Below, piece after piece: positions 1 through 8,621 of a DNA stretch of 64,000 nucleotides. Origin of the DNA: Lachnospiraceae bacterium (GTDB lineage Bacteria; Bacillota; Clostridia; Lachnospirales; Lachnospiraceae); NCBI GenBank assembly GCA_902363445.1, contig CABJAB010000004.1, forward strand, positions 186,001 through 250,000. The letters are read 5' to 3'. A program made the position numbers and the translations under genes. The notes under the pieces are model-generated. The model saw only the letters and a program-made list of their open reading frames with translations, had not been told where the DNA came from and ran no database searches. How positions within the stretch are numbered: position 1 is the stretch's first letter; each line of letters starts with the position of its first letter.

Positions 1-189
1 GATATATCTCGTCTTTCCTTCGTCCAGCGCCTTTTTGCAGGCATCCCGGATATTCTCGGGAGTATCAAAATCCGGCTCTCCGGCATTCAGTCCGATGACG
101 TCGACGCCTGCCGCCTTCATATCGGATACAACGCCCTCCAGCTCACAGGTTGCGGACGGGGTGATATTCTGAGCAATTTTACTTAACAT
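1..189 (-). CDS. Pyridoxal-phosphate aminotransferase, class I/II (N-terminal 63 residues; gene runs off the window)
   Basis: Only the N-terminus is present; the frame stays open to base 1. The motif NAGEPDF at residues 35-41 is the substrate-side loop typical of fold-type I aspartate/aromatic aminotransferases. The ATG at 189 follows an AGGAGG-like ribosome site. It is the last visible gene of the minus-strand run that starts with korA. An aminotransferase here could make 2-oxoglutarate from glutamate for the Kor enzyme; that link is inferred from position. Substrate specificity cannot be read from the fragment. Confidence 0.85.
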   Translation of the reverse strand, partial: MLSKIAQNITPSATCELEGVVSDMKAAGVDVIGLNAGEPDFDTPENIRDACKKALDEGKTRYI

Positions 190-215
190 GACAATCCTCC
201 TCATATTCCAGATTC

Positions 216-926
216 TTAATATCCTATCTCTTCTTTTACCTTCGCCCCGGTGAAGCGCACCGCCGCCGCCGCCAGGACAAGGGTAGGATCAATGTTGGGC
301 TTCTCGATATGGAACAGGTCAAAGGCCACCGGAAGCTCCGTACAGCCCAGGACAAGCACTTCCGCACCGCTTTCAAACAACGCTTCCATGGCTCCGTAAA
401 AACCTGTCAGATCAATGGACATGTTCCCGGCTTTTACGCCCTTATAGATCACATCCATAACATGCTTCTGATTTTCGGGTGAAGGCAGCAGCATCCGGAT
501 CCCCTCGGCGTCAAACGCCCTTTTGTAAACTCCCGACTGAACGGTGCCGTCGGTAGCCAGAAGGCCTACCGTCCGGATCCCCCGCCTCTTGATCTCTCTG
601 GCAGTCTCCTCCAGCATATTGAGAAACGGTACGTCCACATAAGGCGTGATCTGATCGTAAAAATAATGGGCCGTATTGCAGGGCATGATGAGCACATCCG
701 CTCCCATTCCCTGAAGCCTGACGGAACTTTTCACCATTTCCGGCACAGGATTCTTTCCGCCGCTCAATATAGCCGCCGTCCTGTCAGAAATTTCTGTATT
801 GCTGTCAATACAGACACGTACATGCTCCTGGTCGCTGCCCGCGTCGGTAATTTCCACGATTTTTCGAAACAGGTCACATGTGGCCAAAGGGCCCATGCCG
901 CCTACAATGCCAATGGTCTTCTTCAT
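216..926 (-). CDS. Aspartate/glutamate racemase family protein
   Basis: A 236-residue protein of the Asp/Glu racemase superfamily, cofactor-independent enzymes using two cysteines. The N-terminal GIVGGMGP and the two catalytic segments PCNTAH (Cys83) and LGCTELP (Cys195) are both present, so the active site looks intact. An in-frame TTG lies 21 bases upstream, but the ATG at 926 has a GGAAGG site at good spacing. It sits 57 bases after the ferredoxin gene of the kor/suc operon. It could interconvert L- and D-aspartate or glutamate; which substrate is not decidable from sequence. Confidence 0.85.
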   Translation of the reverse strand: MKKTIGIVGGMGPLATCDLFRKIVEITDAGSDQEHVRVCIDSNTEISDRTAAILSGGKNPVPEMVKSSVRLQGMGADVLIMPCNTAHYFYDQITPYVDVPFLNMLEETAREIKRRGIRTVGLLATDGTVQSGVYKRAFDAEGIRMLLPSPENQKHVMDVIYKGVKAGNMSIDLTGFYGAMEALFESGAEVLVLGCTELPVAFDLFHIEKPNIDPTLVLAAAAVRFTGAKVKEEIGY

Positions 927-983
927 ACCGGCTGCCTTCCTTCCCAAATAACATCTTTGTTTATTTTAATCTCTTTACTACGA

Positions 984-1193
984 TTATTTCTCATCCTTTT
1001 CAATATGGATGACGAAATCCGGACAGGACGTTTCGCACTGGCCGCACTGGATACATGCCTCTTCTCTGGCAGCCTCCACGTAGTTGTATCCCTTTTTGTT
1101 CACATGATGCGTGATCTCAAACACATCTTTGGGACAGATATTTATGCAGATCTTGCAGCTTTTGCAAAGCTCCTTGTCAATATATACCGCCAT
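984..1193 (-). CDS. korD: 2x[4Fe-4S] ferredoxin, delta-type subunit of 2-oxoacid:ferredoxin oxidoreductase
   Basis: A 69-residue ferredoxin with two CxxCxxCxxxCP motifs (Cys10-Cys20 and Cys47-Cys57), enough for two [4Fe-4S] clusters. Small proteins of this kind are the delta subunit of four-subunit 2-oxoacid oxidoreductases and pass electrons from the thiamine-bound intermediate to soluble ferredoxin. Here it is separated from korABC by sucCD but lies in the same minus-strand run, 40 bases after sucD. The role as KorD is inferred from context; a free ferredoxin is possible. Confidence 0.85.
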   Translation of the reverse strand: MAVYIDKELCKSCKICINICPKDVFEITHHVNKKGYNYVEAAREEACIQCGQCETSCPDFVIHIEKDEK

Positions 1194-1233
1194 GGTAATT
1201 CCTCTCTTTCTTTTAGAATCCTGTACAGCCGCA

Positions 1234-2115
1234 TCACATACGTTCTGTATCCATCAATGAGCGAATGGTCTCCACCATTTCCACAGGGTTTTTCACCACA
1301 TGAACGCCGGCATCTTCCAAAGCCGCAATCTTTGTCTTCGCCGTACCAACGTTCCCGCTGACAATAGCGCCGGCATGGCCAAGGCTCTTGCCCTGAGGTG
1401 CGTTCCGTCCCACGATCAGAGATACTACAGGCTTCTTCACGTTCGCTTTGATATATGCGGCCGCATCCTCTTCAGAACCGCCGCCGATCTCGCCTAAGAG
1501 CACGATCACATCCGTATCCGGATCCTTGTCATACAGCGCCACGGCATCCGCCTGCGTGAATCCCCAGATCGGGCCGCCGCCGATGGCGACTACGCTGGAC
1601 TGACCGATACCCGCATCCGTAAGAGTCTTTCCAATCTCATAAGATAAAGCGCCGCTCTTGGATACTACGCCGACATGTCCTTTCTTAAAGAAGCGAATGG
1701 GATGAGCTCCTACTTTACATACGCCGGGAGCGATCACACCGGCGCAGCCGGGTCCCACCAGGATGGTATCATGGGCTTTTGCATAGGCGATGATCTCCAC
1801 CACATCATGGAGAGCAATCTCCTCTGTGGTCAGAACCAGCACCTTTATGCCTGCGTCAATGGCCTCAAAACAGGAATCCTTTGCAAATGCAGGAGGAACA
1901 AAGCTGATGACCGTATCAAAATCATGCTCTGCCTTCGCTTCCGCTATGTAATCGTATACGGGAACGCCATATACCTCCTGTCCGCTCTTTCCGGGAGTAA
2001 CGCCGGCCACAATATTCGTACCGGCCTCCAGCATGACCTTGGTCTGCAGGGAACCGGATTTCCCCGTAATTGCCTGTACCAGGACTTTTGAATCCTTATT
2101 GATCAATATAGACAT
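1234..2115 (-). CDS. sucD: Succinate-CoA ligase (ADP-forming), alpha subunit
   Basis: A 293-residue protein, usual length for SucD. It has the CoA-binding TGKSGS at residues 17-22 and the catalytic phosphohistidine motif GHAGAIVSG with His247. With SucC it converts succinyl-CoA, ADP and phosphate to succinate, CoA and ATP. It starts 3 bases after the sucC stop, indicating translational coupling. Its place between subunits of a 2-oxoacid oxidoreductase argues for use in the ATP-forming direction on succinyl-CoA made by Kor. Confidence 0.95.
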   Translation of the reverse strand: MSILINKDSKVLVQAITGKSGSLQTKVMLEAGTNIVAGVTPGKSGQEVYGVPVYDYIAEAKAEHDFDTVISFVPPAFAKDSCFEAIDAGIKVLVLTTEEIALHDVVEIIAYAKAHDTILVGPGCAGVIAPGVCKVGAHPIRFFKKGHVGVVSKSGALSYEIGKTLTDAGIGQSSVVAIGGGPIWGFTQADAVALYDKDPDTDVIVLLGEIGGGSEEDAAAYIKANVKKPVVSLIVGRNAPQGKSLGHAGAIVSGNVGTAKTKIAALEDAGVHVVKNPVEMVETIRSLMDTERM

Positions 2116-2118
2116 TCC

Positions 2119-3240
2119 CTACACCCCCTCTACTTCATGCACAAATTCTTTAACGGTGTCAGTCAGAATATTATAAGTAGGCATACCTTCCTGCTTCATG
2201 GTTTCAAGGCCCACCTCTTCCATCGTTCCGCACATTCTCGTATAAATGGGAATCTTCACATCATGCTCTTTCACATATTTCGTGATTCCGAGGGCCATAT
2301 TGTCCATACGGTTGAACCCGCCGATCAGGACAATGATCACACCTTTGATCTCCGGATGTCCGGTCAGAGTCAAATCCATAGCGCGGTACATAACTTCTTC
2401 GGTGGTCATGCCGCCCAGTTCACAGAAGCTGGCCACATGCCCGCCTGCGTCGTTCAGAAGATCCAGGGTCAGCATGCCTGTGCCTGCTCCGTCGGAAATC
2501 AAGCCCAAATCTCCGTCAAGAGGAACATACGTGATCGTAGTCTCCTCCTTAAAAGGAGTCTCATACGCATGGAGTTCCTGTCTTGCCGCTTCCAGTTCAT
2601 CCATCTTTGCCTGCATATGGCGCGCATGGCCGTCAATGACAAACTTAGAATCCATCGCTACCAGTTTACCGTCCACCAGGCCCAGAGGATTGATCTCCAC
2701 CAGCATCGCGCCGGCCTTGAAAAAAGCATCCTGAACCTTGGACACCATGGCGAACAAATCTTTTTTGTCCTCCACCTGAAGCTTCTTTGCCAGATATTTG
2801 AGCTGATAGCCCTTAAGCCCCGTGAAAGGGTCAATCTCCATCTTCACGATCTCCTCAGGATTATCCCTGGAGACCGCCTCAATATCCATTCCGCCCATAC
2901 GGCTGGCGATCAGCGTAGGCTTCGCTACACCCTGAAGGGTAATGGAAAGATAAAGCTCCTTCTCGGCTTTCATCATCTGTTCCGCCAAAAGGCCGTGCAC
3001 CTTATGTCCTTTAATCTCCATATTCAGGATATCATGGGCATATTTTTTATAATCCGCTTCGTTCTCGCAGACTTTTACGCCGCCGGCCTTGCCTCTGCCG
3101 CCAGTCATGACCTGAGCCTTCAGTACGAAAGGATAAGCCATGGGAGCAGGTGCATCCTCTGCGGTAATCAGGTGGCTTTCCGGCACGGGAATCCCGTATT
3201 CCCGCATCATCTGCTTGCCTTCATATTCGAATAAATTCAT
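2119..3240 (-). CDS. sucC: Succinate-CoA ligase (ADP-forming), beta subunit
   Basis: A 373-residue ATP-grasp protein beginning MNLFEYEGKQ, the standard SucC opening. The glycine-rich GGRGKAGG near residue 50 belongs to the ATP-grasp nucleotide site, and the C-terminal CoA-ligase part carries the GGFNRMDNMA loop. It is slightly shorter than the E. coli protein (about 388 residues). It lies 9 bases after korC and 3 bases before sucD. Nucleotide preference (ADP or GDP) is not clear from sequence; ADP is assumed. Confidence 0.94.
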   Translation of the reverse strand: MNLFEYEGKQMMREYGIPVPESHLITAEDAPAPMAYPFVLKAQVMTGGRGKAGGVKVCENEADYKKYAHDILNMEIKGHKVHGLLAEQMMKAEKELYLSITLQGVAKPTLIASRMGGMDIEAVSRDNPEEIVKMEIDPFTGLKGYQLKYLAKKLQVEDKKDLFAMVSKVQDAFFKAGAMLVEINPLGLVDGKLVAMDSKFVIDGHARHMQAKMDELEAARQELHAYETPFKEETTITYVPLDGDLGLISDGAGTGMLTLDLLNDAGGHVASFCELGGMTTEEVMYRAMDLTLTGHPEIKGVIIVLIGGFNRMDNMALGITKYVKEHDVKIPIYTRMCGTMEEVGLETMKQEGMPTYNILTDTVKEFVHEVEGV

Positions 3241-3249
3241 GGCCGCTCC

Positions 3250-3807
3250 TTATTTATGGTAAAGATCGTGCTCCTTAGCATAAGCGATGCCCGCTTCTAC
3301 TGCCTTGAAGTTGAGCTCTACAAACCTGGGGTTTACAGTATCTTTCACAACATCCAGGAGGTCTTCCCTCTTGATGATGCCCAGGGACTCACTCAGGAAT
3401 CCCAGCATGACCATGTTCGCCGCCATACGGTTGCCTAAATCTACTGCGATCTGCGTAGCGGGAACTTCAAATGTAGTCTTGATGGGGCGTGTGATCTTCG
3501 TCACCAGGCCGGGATCGATCACGAGGACGCCGTTGTCCTCCAGCGTAGGAATATATTTCTCATAAGCGGTCTGGAACATGGCGACCAGAAGGTTCTTCTT
3601 TTCTGCGACGGGAGAATTGATGGCCTTCTTGTCGATGATCAGCTCAGACTGGCACTGGCCGCCACGGGCCTCAGAACCATAAGACTGAGTCTGCACTGCA
3701 TATAAATCGCCCTTTGTCACGGCGGTCGTCCCTAAAATAACTGCGGACAAAATAATTCCCTGTCCGCCAAAGCCACATAAGGTAATTCTCTGCGGATATG
3801 TAACCAT
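3250..3807 (-). CDS. korC: 2-oxoglutarate:ferredoxin oxidoreductase, gamma subunit
   Basis: A 185-residue member of the pyruvate/2-oxoacid:ferredoxin oxidoreductase gamma family. GFGGQGI at residues 12-18 and the SYGSEARGG segment are hallmarks of this domain, which forms part of the CoA-binding region. It lies 12 bases after korB. The adjacent sucCD genes make 2-oxoglutarate the most likely substrate of the complex, but a branched-chain or other 2-oxoacid cannot be excluded. Confidence 0.92.
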   Translation of the reverse strand: MVTYPQRITLCGFGGQGIILSAVILGTTAVTKGDLYAVQTQSYGSEARGGQCQSELIIDKKAINSPVAEKKNLLVAMFQTAYEKYIPTLEDNGVLVIDPGLVTKITRPIKTTFEVPATQIAVDLGNRMAANMVMLGFLSESLGIIKREDLLDVVKDTVNPRFVELNFKAVEAGIAYAKEHDLYHK

Positions 3808-3819
3808 TTCTTCTCCTCC

Positions 3820-4629
3820 TTACATTAATTCGTTGGTGCCTTCATAGATAGGCTTCTCAACGCAGATATATTGGCCGCAGCGAAGCTTGCCTTCCAGTTC
3901 CTCCGGAGACATCTTCTTTGCCTGCGCATCAGTATAGGTATGCTCTTTGATCCAGGCGATCACAGCATTGGGGTCGCCGGTCTTCAGTGCGTAGCGGCCG
4001 AAGTGGGTCGGGCACTGGGAAACGATCTCAATCAAGGAGAAGCCCTTGTGCTGCAGTGCGCGCTCCATCGCTTTTTTACACTGGGCAGGCTGTGCCGTCG
4101 TCCAGCGTTCCACATGGGTAGCGCCTGCTGCCTGGGCAAGTGCGCATACGTCAAATCTGGGTTCTGCGCTGCCATAAGGAGTCGTCATGGTACGTGCCTT
4201 TTCCGGGGTGGTAGGAGCTACCTGGCCGCCGGTCATGGCAAAGTTCATGTTATTGACCATCACTACGGTCACATCCAGATTTCTTCTGGCCGCATGGATC
4301 AGATGGTTGCCGCCGATGGACGCAATATCACCGTCGCCTGCGAAAATGACTACAGGAGTGTCCGGCTGCATCATCTTCACGCCCGTTGCCCACGCAAGGG
4401 TTCTTCCATGAACGCCATGGAACATATCCGTCTTAATATATACGGGTACTCTGGCCGTACAGCCTACGCCTGCTATATGTATCATGTACCGGGGGTCCAT
4501 ATCCAGCTCTTCCAGAGCCTGCATATAATAATTCAGCGCCTGGCCGCAGCCGCAGCCGGAGCAGAAAAAGTGCGGAAGCTTTTCCGGCCTTAAATATTTT
4601 CTTCTGGGATTGATCTTCAGCTCACTCAT
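3820..4629 (-). CDS. korB: 2-oxoglutarate:ferredoxin oxidoreductase, beta (thiamine-diphosphate) subunit
   Basis: A 269-residue TPP-binding subunit. The FCSGCGCG motif near the N-terminus and the GDGDIASIGGNH to NNMNFAMTGGQ stretch match the GDG-(x)n-NN thiamine-diphosphate motif. With KorA it carries out oxidative decarboxylation of the 2-oxoacid. Its start is one base from the korA stop, so the two subunits are probably translated in stoichiometric amounts. Confidence 0.93.
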   Translation of the reverse strand: MSELKINPRRKYLRPEKLPHFFCSGCGCGQALNYYMQALEELDMDPRYMIHIAGVGCTARVPVYIKTDMFHGVHGRTLAWATGVKMMQPDTPVVIFAGDGDIASIGGNHLIHAARRNLDVTVVMVNNMNFAMTGGQVAPTTPEKARTMTTPYGSAEPRFDVCALAQAAGATHVERWTTAQPAQCKKAMERALQHKGFSLIEIVSQCPTHFGRYALKTGDPNAVIAWIKEHTYTDAQAKKMSPEELEGKLRCGQYICVEKPIYEGTNELM

Positions 4630-4630
4630 C

Positions 4631-5785
4631 TTATTTAACCCCCTTCTTAATATCTTCGAGAATCTCGTATCCGGTATGTACCAAGCCCAAATTCTTGGTA
4701 ACGGGAATCACTTCACAGCGGCCTGCTGCAACCCGTGCGATCTCATTGACATACTTGCCCATGTTCATTTCAACCGCAAAGATCTTGGATACATTCTTTG
4801 ACACCTCTGCGATAGCCTTTTCCGGAACCGGCCATACATTGCAGAGTTTAAGGACGCCGACCTTGATGCCGCTCTCTCTTGCCATTTCGGCAGCCTCGAT
4901 AGAAGGACGTACTTCACTGCCATATGCAACGATCGCATATTCTGCGTCGTCCATCATGAAGCTCTCAGTACGGCAGATCTTATCAGCGTTCTCACGGACC
5001 TTGCCGCAGATTCTCTTATACAGCTTATCGAATACATCGGGATCCCAGTCGATGCTCCCCTTTTCATCATGAGGGTTCAGGGAATAGATGGTCTGATATC
5101 CTTTTCCTAAAGGCGCAGCATCAGGGCACCCAAATTCAGGAGCCGCAAAAGGCTGATATTCTTCCGGAGAAAGAGTCGTGTAGTTTCTATTAAATAAGTC
5201 AATCTGAGAAGCCTCGGGAATATCGAGACGTTCTCTCATCAGGGCGATCGTCGTTTCGGACATCACTACGACCGGATTGCGATACTCCTCCGCCAGGTTA
5301 AAAGCCCAGATTGTATAATCATAAAGCTCCTGAACGGAAGAAGGACATACTACGATGGCTTCATAGTCGCCGCTGGCGCCGTATCTCATCTGATATACGT
5401 CCGCCTGGCTGGCATAGTTCTCACCACGGCACCTCTGAACATCTGCAATAACCAGAGGAGCTTCTATGGTATAAGCATAGCCAAGTCCCTCCTGCATGTA
5501 GTTGAAGCCTGCGCTTGCGGTAGCGGTCATGACCTTGCCGCCCGCCAGAGAAGCACCTGTACACGCAAAGATAGAGAAAAGCTCATCTTCACCTTGTACA
5601 AACTTACCTCCTACTTCCGGCAGCCTCTGTGACATCCTCTCAGAGATTTCATTAGCAGGTGTGATGGGATACCCGCCAAAGAAATTACATCCGGCACTGA
5701 TGGCGCCTTCCACAAGTGCGTAATTCCCCAGCATGAAATGCACGCCGGTTTTTACACGATCCTTTGATGCTTTTACGATTGGCAT
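4631..5785 (-). CDS. korA: 2-oxoglutarate:ferredoxin oxidoreductase, alpha subunit
   Basis: A 384-residue alpha subunit with the pyrimidine-binding domain signature GGYPITPANEI near residue 38 and a C-terminal transketolase-like domain. It is the first gene of the korABC-sucCD-korD run on the minus strand. A clear sigma-A promoter lies about 60 bases upstream. A complete KorABCD plus SucCD set on one transcript would give 2-oxoglutarate to succinate with one ATP and reduced ferredoxin. Confidence 0.93.
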   Translation of the reverse strand: MPIVKASKDRVKTGVHFMLGNYALVEGAISAGCNFFGGYPITPANEISERMSQRLPEVGGKFVQGEDELFSIFACTGASLAGGKVMTATASAGFNYMQEGLGYAYTIEAPLVIADVQRCRGENYASQADVYQMRYGASGDYEAIVVCPSSVQELYDYTIWAFNLAEEYRNPVVVMSETTIALMRERLDIPEASQIDLFNRNYTTLSPEEYQPFAAPEFGCPDAAPLGKGYQTIYSLNPHDEKGSIDWDPDVFDKLYKRICGKVRENADKICRTESFMMDDAEYAIVAYGSEVRPSIEAAEMARESGIKVGVLKLCNVWPVPEKAIAEVSKNVSKIFAVEMNMGKYVNEIARVAAGRCEVIPVTKNLGLVHTGYEILEDIKKGVK

Positions 5786-5844
5786 ATTTGTTCTCCTTTC
5801 TACGCTATCGGGTACGTTCCCCTTCGATAGCTCCCTTTTTGTCC

Positions 5845-5873
5845 ATTATATATTGTCGACAAAGCGTCGTCAA
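5845..5873 (-). promoter_or_regulatory. Promoter of the kor/suc operon with a palindromic operator in the spacer
   Basis: On the minus strand TTGACG (5868-5873) and TATAAT (5845-5850) are 17 bases apart. The perfect 10-base palindrome TTGTCGACAA (5853-5862) sits inside the spacer, where a bound repressor would block RNA polymerase. The regulator is unknown; the site does not have the longer TTGTGAA-N4-TTCACAA form of a Rex box. From 5874 to 6091 I see nothing coding. Confidence 0.75.
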
Positions 5874-6091
5874 GCACTTTACCATATCTTTTAAAAAAAG
5901 TCTTACAAAACCCTCTCTCCCCTCTCAATATTATGCACATTCACCGAATATCGGCTTGTTGCGCAACCGGAACCAATGGAATATTTCACAAAAACAGCTT
6001 TTTCTACTTAATGATATTCCTGCAGACCACTTCTTAGTACATGCCGCTGAGAATTTTAAAAGCAAGAGCTCCCTGCACCGCCTTTGTCCAA

Positions 6092-6128
6092 TATAAAAAG
6101 GCACAGCTTTTATAAAAGCTGCGCCTTT
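6092..6128 (-). terminator. Intrinsic terminator of the antiporter gene
   Basis: An AAAGGC..CAGCTTT stem pairs with AAAGCTG.GCCTTT across a 4-base loop, with a single mismatch. In the minus direction it is followed by TTTTTATAT. It lies about 70 bases after the antiporter stop codon. Confidence 0.85.
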
Positions 6129-6197
6129 ACTCTCTTTACATCTACAAATATATCATTTCTTTTCCCATTTGACAAGCAAAAACAACCCCAAAAATCT

Positions 6198-7457
6198 TCA
6201 CTTCTCTTCTGTTTTCTTGCTCTTAGTATCCGGCAGTGCTTCCCCGCCCGTTTCTTTTTTTCTGCCTGGTATCGCTCCTGCCAGGAACAAGCTGGCTTTC
6301 GCACAGGCCGGCCCGGTCAGTTCATAAAGAATACTGGAGGATAAAATAATCGTAGATAACAGCATCCCAAGCTTTTCCGGCAGCATACGTTCCGCCAGAA
6401 CAGAAAGTCCAATGGACACCCCGGCCTGCGGGATCAAGGCAAGCCCCAGATAACGCCGGATCTCCGCTCCTGCCCCTGTGAACCGCGCTCCCAGATACGC
6501 TCCTATGTACTTTCCAACTATCCGGATGAAAAAGTAGCTGACCCCTATGATCCCAGCCGTCTTTAACATCGGCACATTCAGCCGCATTCCTGAATTCACA
6601 AAGAACAAAAGAAATACCGCGGGAGTGAAATGGTTCAGCTGAGTAAAAGTCTTTTTTGAACCGCCCACATTGATGTATACCGTTCCCATTACCATGCAGG
6701 ACAAAAGCGGCGATATATCAAAGGAAGAACAGAAGCCGGTCAGTATAAGCACCAGGCCGATGAGCAGGATGATCCTCCGCTCCCGATTCCTCTCTTTGTC
6801 CACCAGCCAATGAAGGACCAGACCAAAAAACGCTCCCAGGACCAAAGCCCCGATATTGAGCAGGATAGGTTTCAGTACAAACCATACGCCTGCTCCATTT
6901 CCTTCCGATGCACTCACAACGGCCGTACATGCGCTGAACGCTAAAAGGGCCACCGCATCATCCAGCGCTACTACCTGGAGGATCGTATTCACAAATTCTC
7001 CTTTTGCCTTATACTGCCGTATGGTCATGATCGTAGACGCAGGAGCCGTGGCCGATCCGATCGCCCCCAAGAGCAGCGAAAAAGGAAGGGACAGATGAAA
7101 AATATAGAGCATGGCGAGCGTAATGACAAGACCCGCCATCAGCGCTTCCATCGCAGTGATTATTACCACTTTTTTTCCGTTCTTCTTCAACACCGACCAC
7201 TTAAAATACCGTCCCACTCCAAATGCGATGAATGCCAGAGCCACATCTGCGACAAATCCCATATGATCTGTAATCCCATCTGGTATCAGATGGAGCGCAT
7301 ATGGCCCGATCGCCACTCCTGCCAGAATGTAGCCGGTCACATCTGGCAAATGAATCCTTCTTGTAACGGCTGTGAATATCAACCCCGCAGATACCATAAT
7401 CGCCAAAGAAAGAATCACGCGCACAGAATCATTTTCAATCATGCTGAGCAACATCAT
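6198..7457 (-). CDS. Cation:proton antiporter (CPA2/KefB type), membrane protein
   Basis: About 419 residues, almost entirely hydrophobic, with roughly 12 membrane segments and the sodium/hydrogen exchanger domain over its whole length. The segment VALDDAVALLAF contains the paired acidic residues typical of ion-coupled antiporters. There is no C-terminal TrkA-N nucleotide-binding domain, unlike KefB/KefC. The likely role is exchange of Na+ or K+ for H+ at the cell membrane. The ATG at 7457 is preferred to the GTG at 7466 because GGGGGTGG sits at correct spacing. It is divergent from a LysR regulator. Confidence 0.85.
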   Translation of the reverse strand: MMLLSMIENDSVRVILSLAIMVSAGLIFTAVTRRIHLPDVTGYILAGVAIGPYALHLIPDGITDHMGFVADVALAFIAFGVGRYFKWSVLKKNGKKVVIITAMEALMAGLVITLAMLYIFHLSLPFSLLLGAIGSATAPASTIMTIRQYKAKGEFVNTILQVVALDDAVALLAFSACTAVVSASEGNGAGVWFVLKPILLNIGALVLGAFFGLVLHWLVDKERNRERRIILLIGLVLILTGFCSSFDISPLLSCMVMGTVYINVGGSKKTFTQLNHFTPAVFLLFFVNSGMRLNVPMLKTAGIIGVSYFFIRIVGKYIGAYLGARFTGAGAEIRRYLGLALIPQAGVSIGLSVLAERMLPEKLGMLLSTIILSSSILYELTGPACAKASLFLAGAIPGRKKETGGEALPDTKSKKTEEK

Positions 7458-7534
7458 TGCAACCACCCCCGTTATTTTTTATTTATTTTATTCAGGCCCT
7501 CCGTTTCAGTCTATAAAATATTTTTATGATATAT

Positions 7535-7564
7535 TGATTATAAAATAGCACTTTGCTATAATCA
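7535..7564. promoter_or_regulatory. Probable LysR operator between divergent genes
   Basis: TGATTATA (7535-7542) and TATAATCA (7557-7564) form an 8-base inverted repeat. Inside it ATAGCA and TGCTAT form a second one with a 3-base centre, giving the T-N11-A core expected of LysR-family sites. It sits in the 170-base gap between the antiporter and the regulator, so the LysR protein probably controls both itself and the antiporter. Confidence 0.7.
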
Positions 7565-7627
7565 AATTATATTTTCCTTGTAATTCATAAATTTTATTTA
7601 TAACTTGTAATCGGGGGAGGTAACTGC

Positions 7628-8515
7628 ATGTTAGATTCTAAAGTATATACCCTTTTAAAAGTAGCGGAAACCGGAAGTTTCACGGCCGCCGCCAGGGAAT
7701 TATCCCTGACTCAGCCGGCTGTCAGCCATCATATCCGAACACTGGAGAAGGACTATACCGTCACCATTTTCAAGAAAGACAAAAAGTCCCTGATCATGAC
7801 CGCGGAGGGAGAAATCCTTCTGAAATATGCCAAACGCATGGCAGCCATCGATCAGGATGTGCGCCGTTCCATCGAAGACAGCTGGAAGCAGAGCACCCAT
7901 CTTACTATCGGCATCACCCAGACCGCCGGAGAGAATATGATGCCCCGGGTAATAGCCCGGTATTGTGACGACCATCCGGAAACACATATAAAAATTCATA
8001 CAGACACTATAAATAATCTTTATCGTAAAATGGCCCTCTACGAACTGGATCTCGCTTTTGTGGAAGGTATTCTGCCCAACAACCGCTTTCCTTCTGTCCT
8101 TCTGGACACCGATTATCTGTGCCTGGCCGTGTCCCTGGAGCATCCGTTTGCCAAGCGCCAGGAGGTCCGTTTGGAAGAGATTAAGGATGAGAAACTGATC
8201 CTCCGTCCCCAGACTGCCGGGACCAGGATGCTTTTTGAAAACTTTCTCTGGAGTCAGAGGGAGTCCATCCAGAATTTTAACATCGTCATGGAGCTGGACA
8301 ATCTGGCCATGACCAAAGAACTGGTGGCCCAGAATTTTGGCGTATCCATCATCGCCCGGTCCGCCTGCCGCGAAGATATCCGTCAGGGCCGCCTGGCAGT
8401 CCTGCCCATTGAAAACGGCAGCATGGTCCGTGAGATCCATATGATCTACCAGCCTGACTTTTCTCATATGCAGATTCTGGAGGATTTTCAGCGTATCTAC
8501 AACACCTTATACTAA
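7628..8515 (+). CDS. LysR-family transcriptional regulator
   Basis: A 295-residue LysR protein. Residues 3-62 hold the winged helix-turn-helix, with the typical TGSFTAAARELSLTQPAVSHH region near 15-35, and the remainder is a periplasmic-binding-protein-like effector domain. GGGGGAGG precedes the ATG. It is divergent from the antiporter with a palindromic site between them. The inducer is unknown. A strong terminator follows. Confidence 0.93.
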   Translation: MLDSKVYTLLKVAETGSFTAAARELSLTQPAVSHHIRTLEKDYTVTIFKKDKKSLIMTAEGEILLKYAKRMAAIDQDVRRSIEDSWKQSTHLTIGITQTAGENMMPRVIARYCDDHPETHIKIHTDTINNLYRKMALYELDLAFVEGILPNNRFPSVLLDTDYLCLAVSLEHPFAKRQEVRLEEIKDEKLILRPQTAGTRMLFENFLWSQRESIQNFNIVMELDNLAMTKELVAQNFGVSIIARSACREDIRQGRLAVLPIENGSMVREIHMIYQPDFSHMQILEDFQRIYNTLY

Positions 8516-8549
8516 ACCGGCCAATCATTTAAAAGCTTTATAATGCAAG

Positions 8550-8586
8550 AACGCCGTCTGCAGCCACATGGCTGCAGACGGCGTTT
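8550..8586 (+). terminator. Intrinsic terminator after the LysR gene
   Basis: A perfect 16-base-pair stem (AACGCCGTCTGCAGCC with its complement) with loop ACAT is followed by TTTCTT. The hairpin is symmetric and also lies 35 bases after the pckA stop on the other strand, so it may act in both directions. Confidence 0.85.
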
Positions 8587-8621
8587 CTTACACATTTCAC
8601 TCAAAATGAGATATTATTTAA

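Noticed and set aside
2137..3234. Long reading frame opposite sucC
   Set aside because: It is a shadow of sucC with no ribosome site or domain; similar shadows exist opposite carB and galK.
5853..5862. A Rex redox operator
   Set aside because: The palindrome TTGTCGACAA lacks the TTGTGAA-N4-TTCACAA form.
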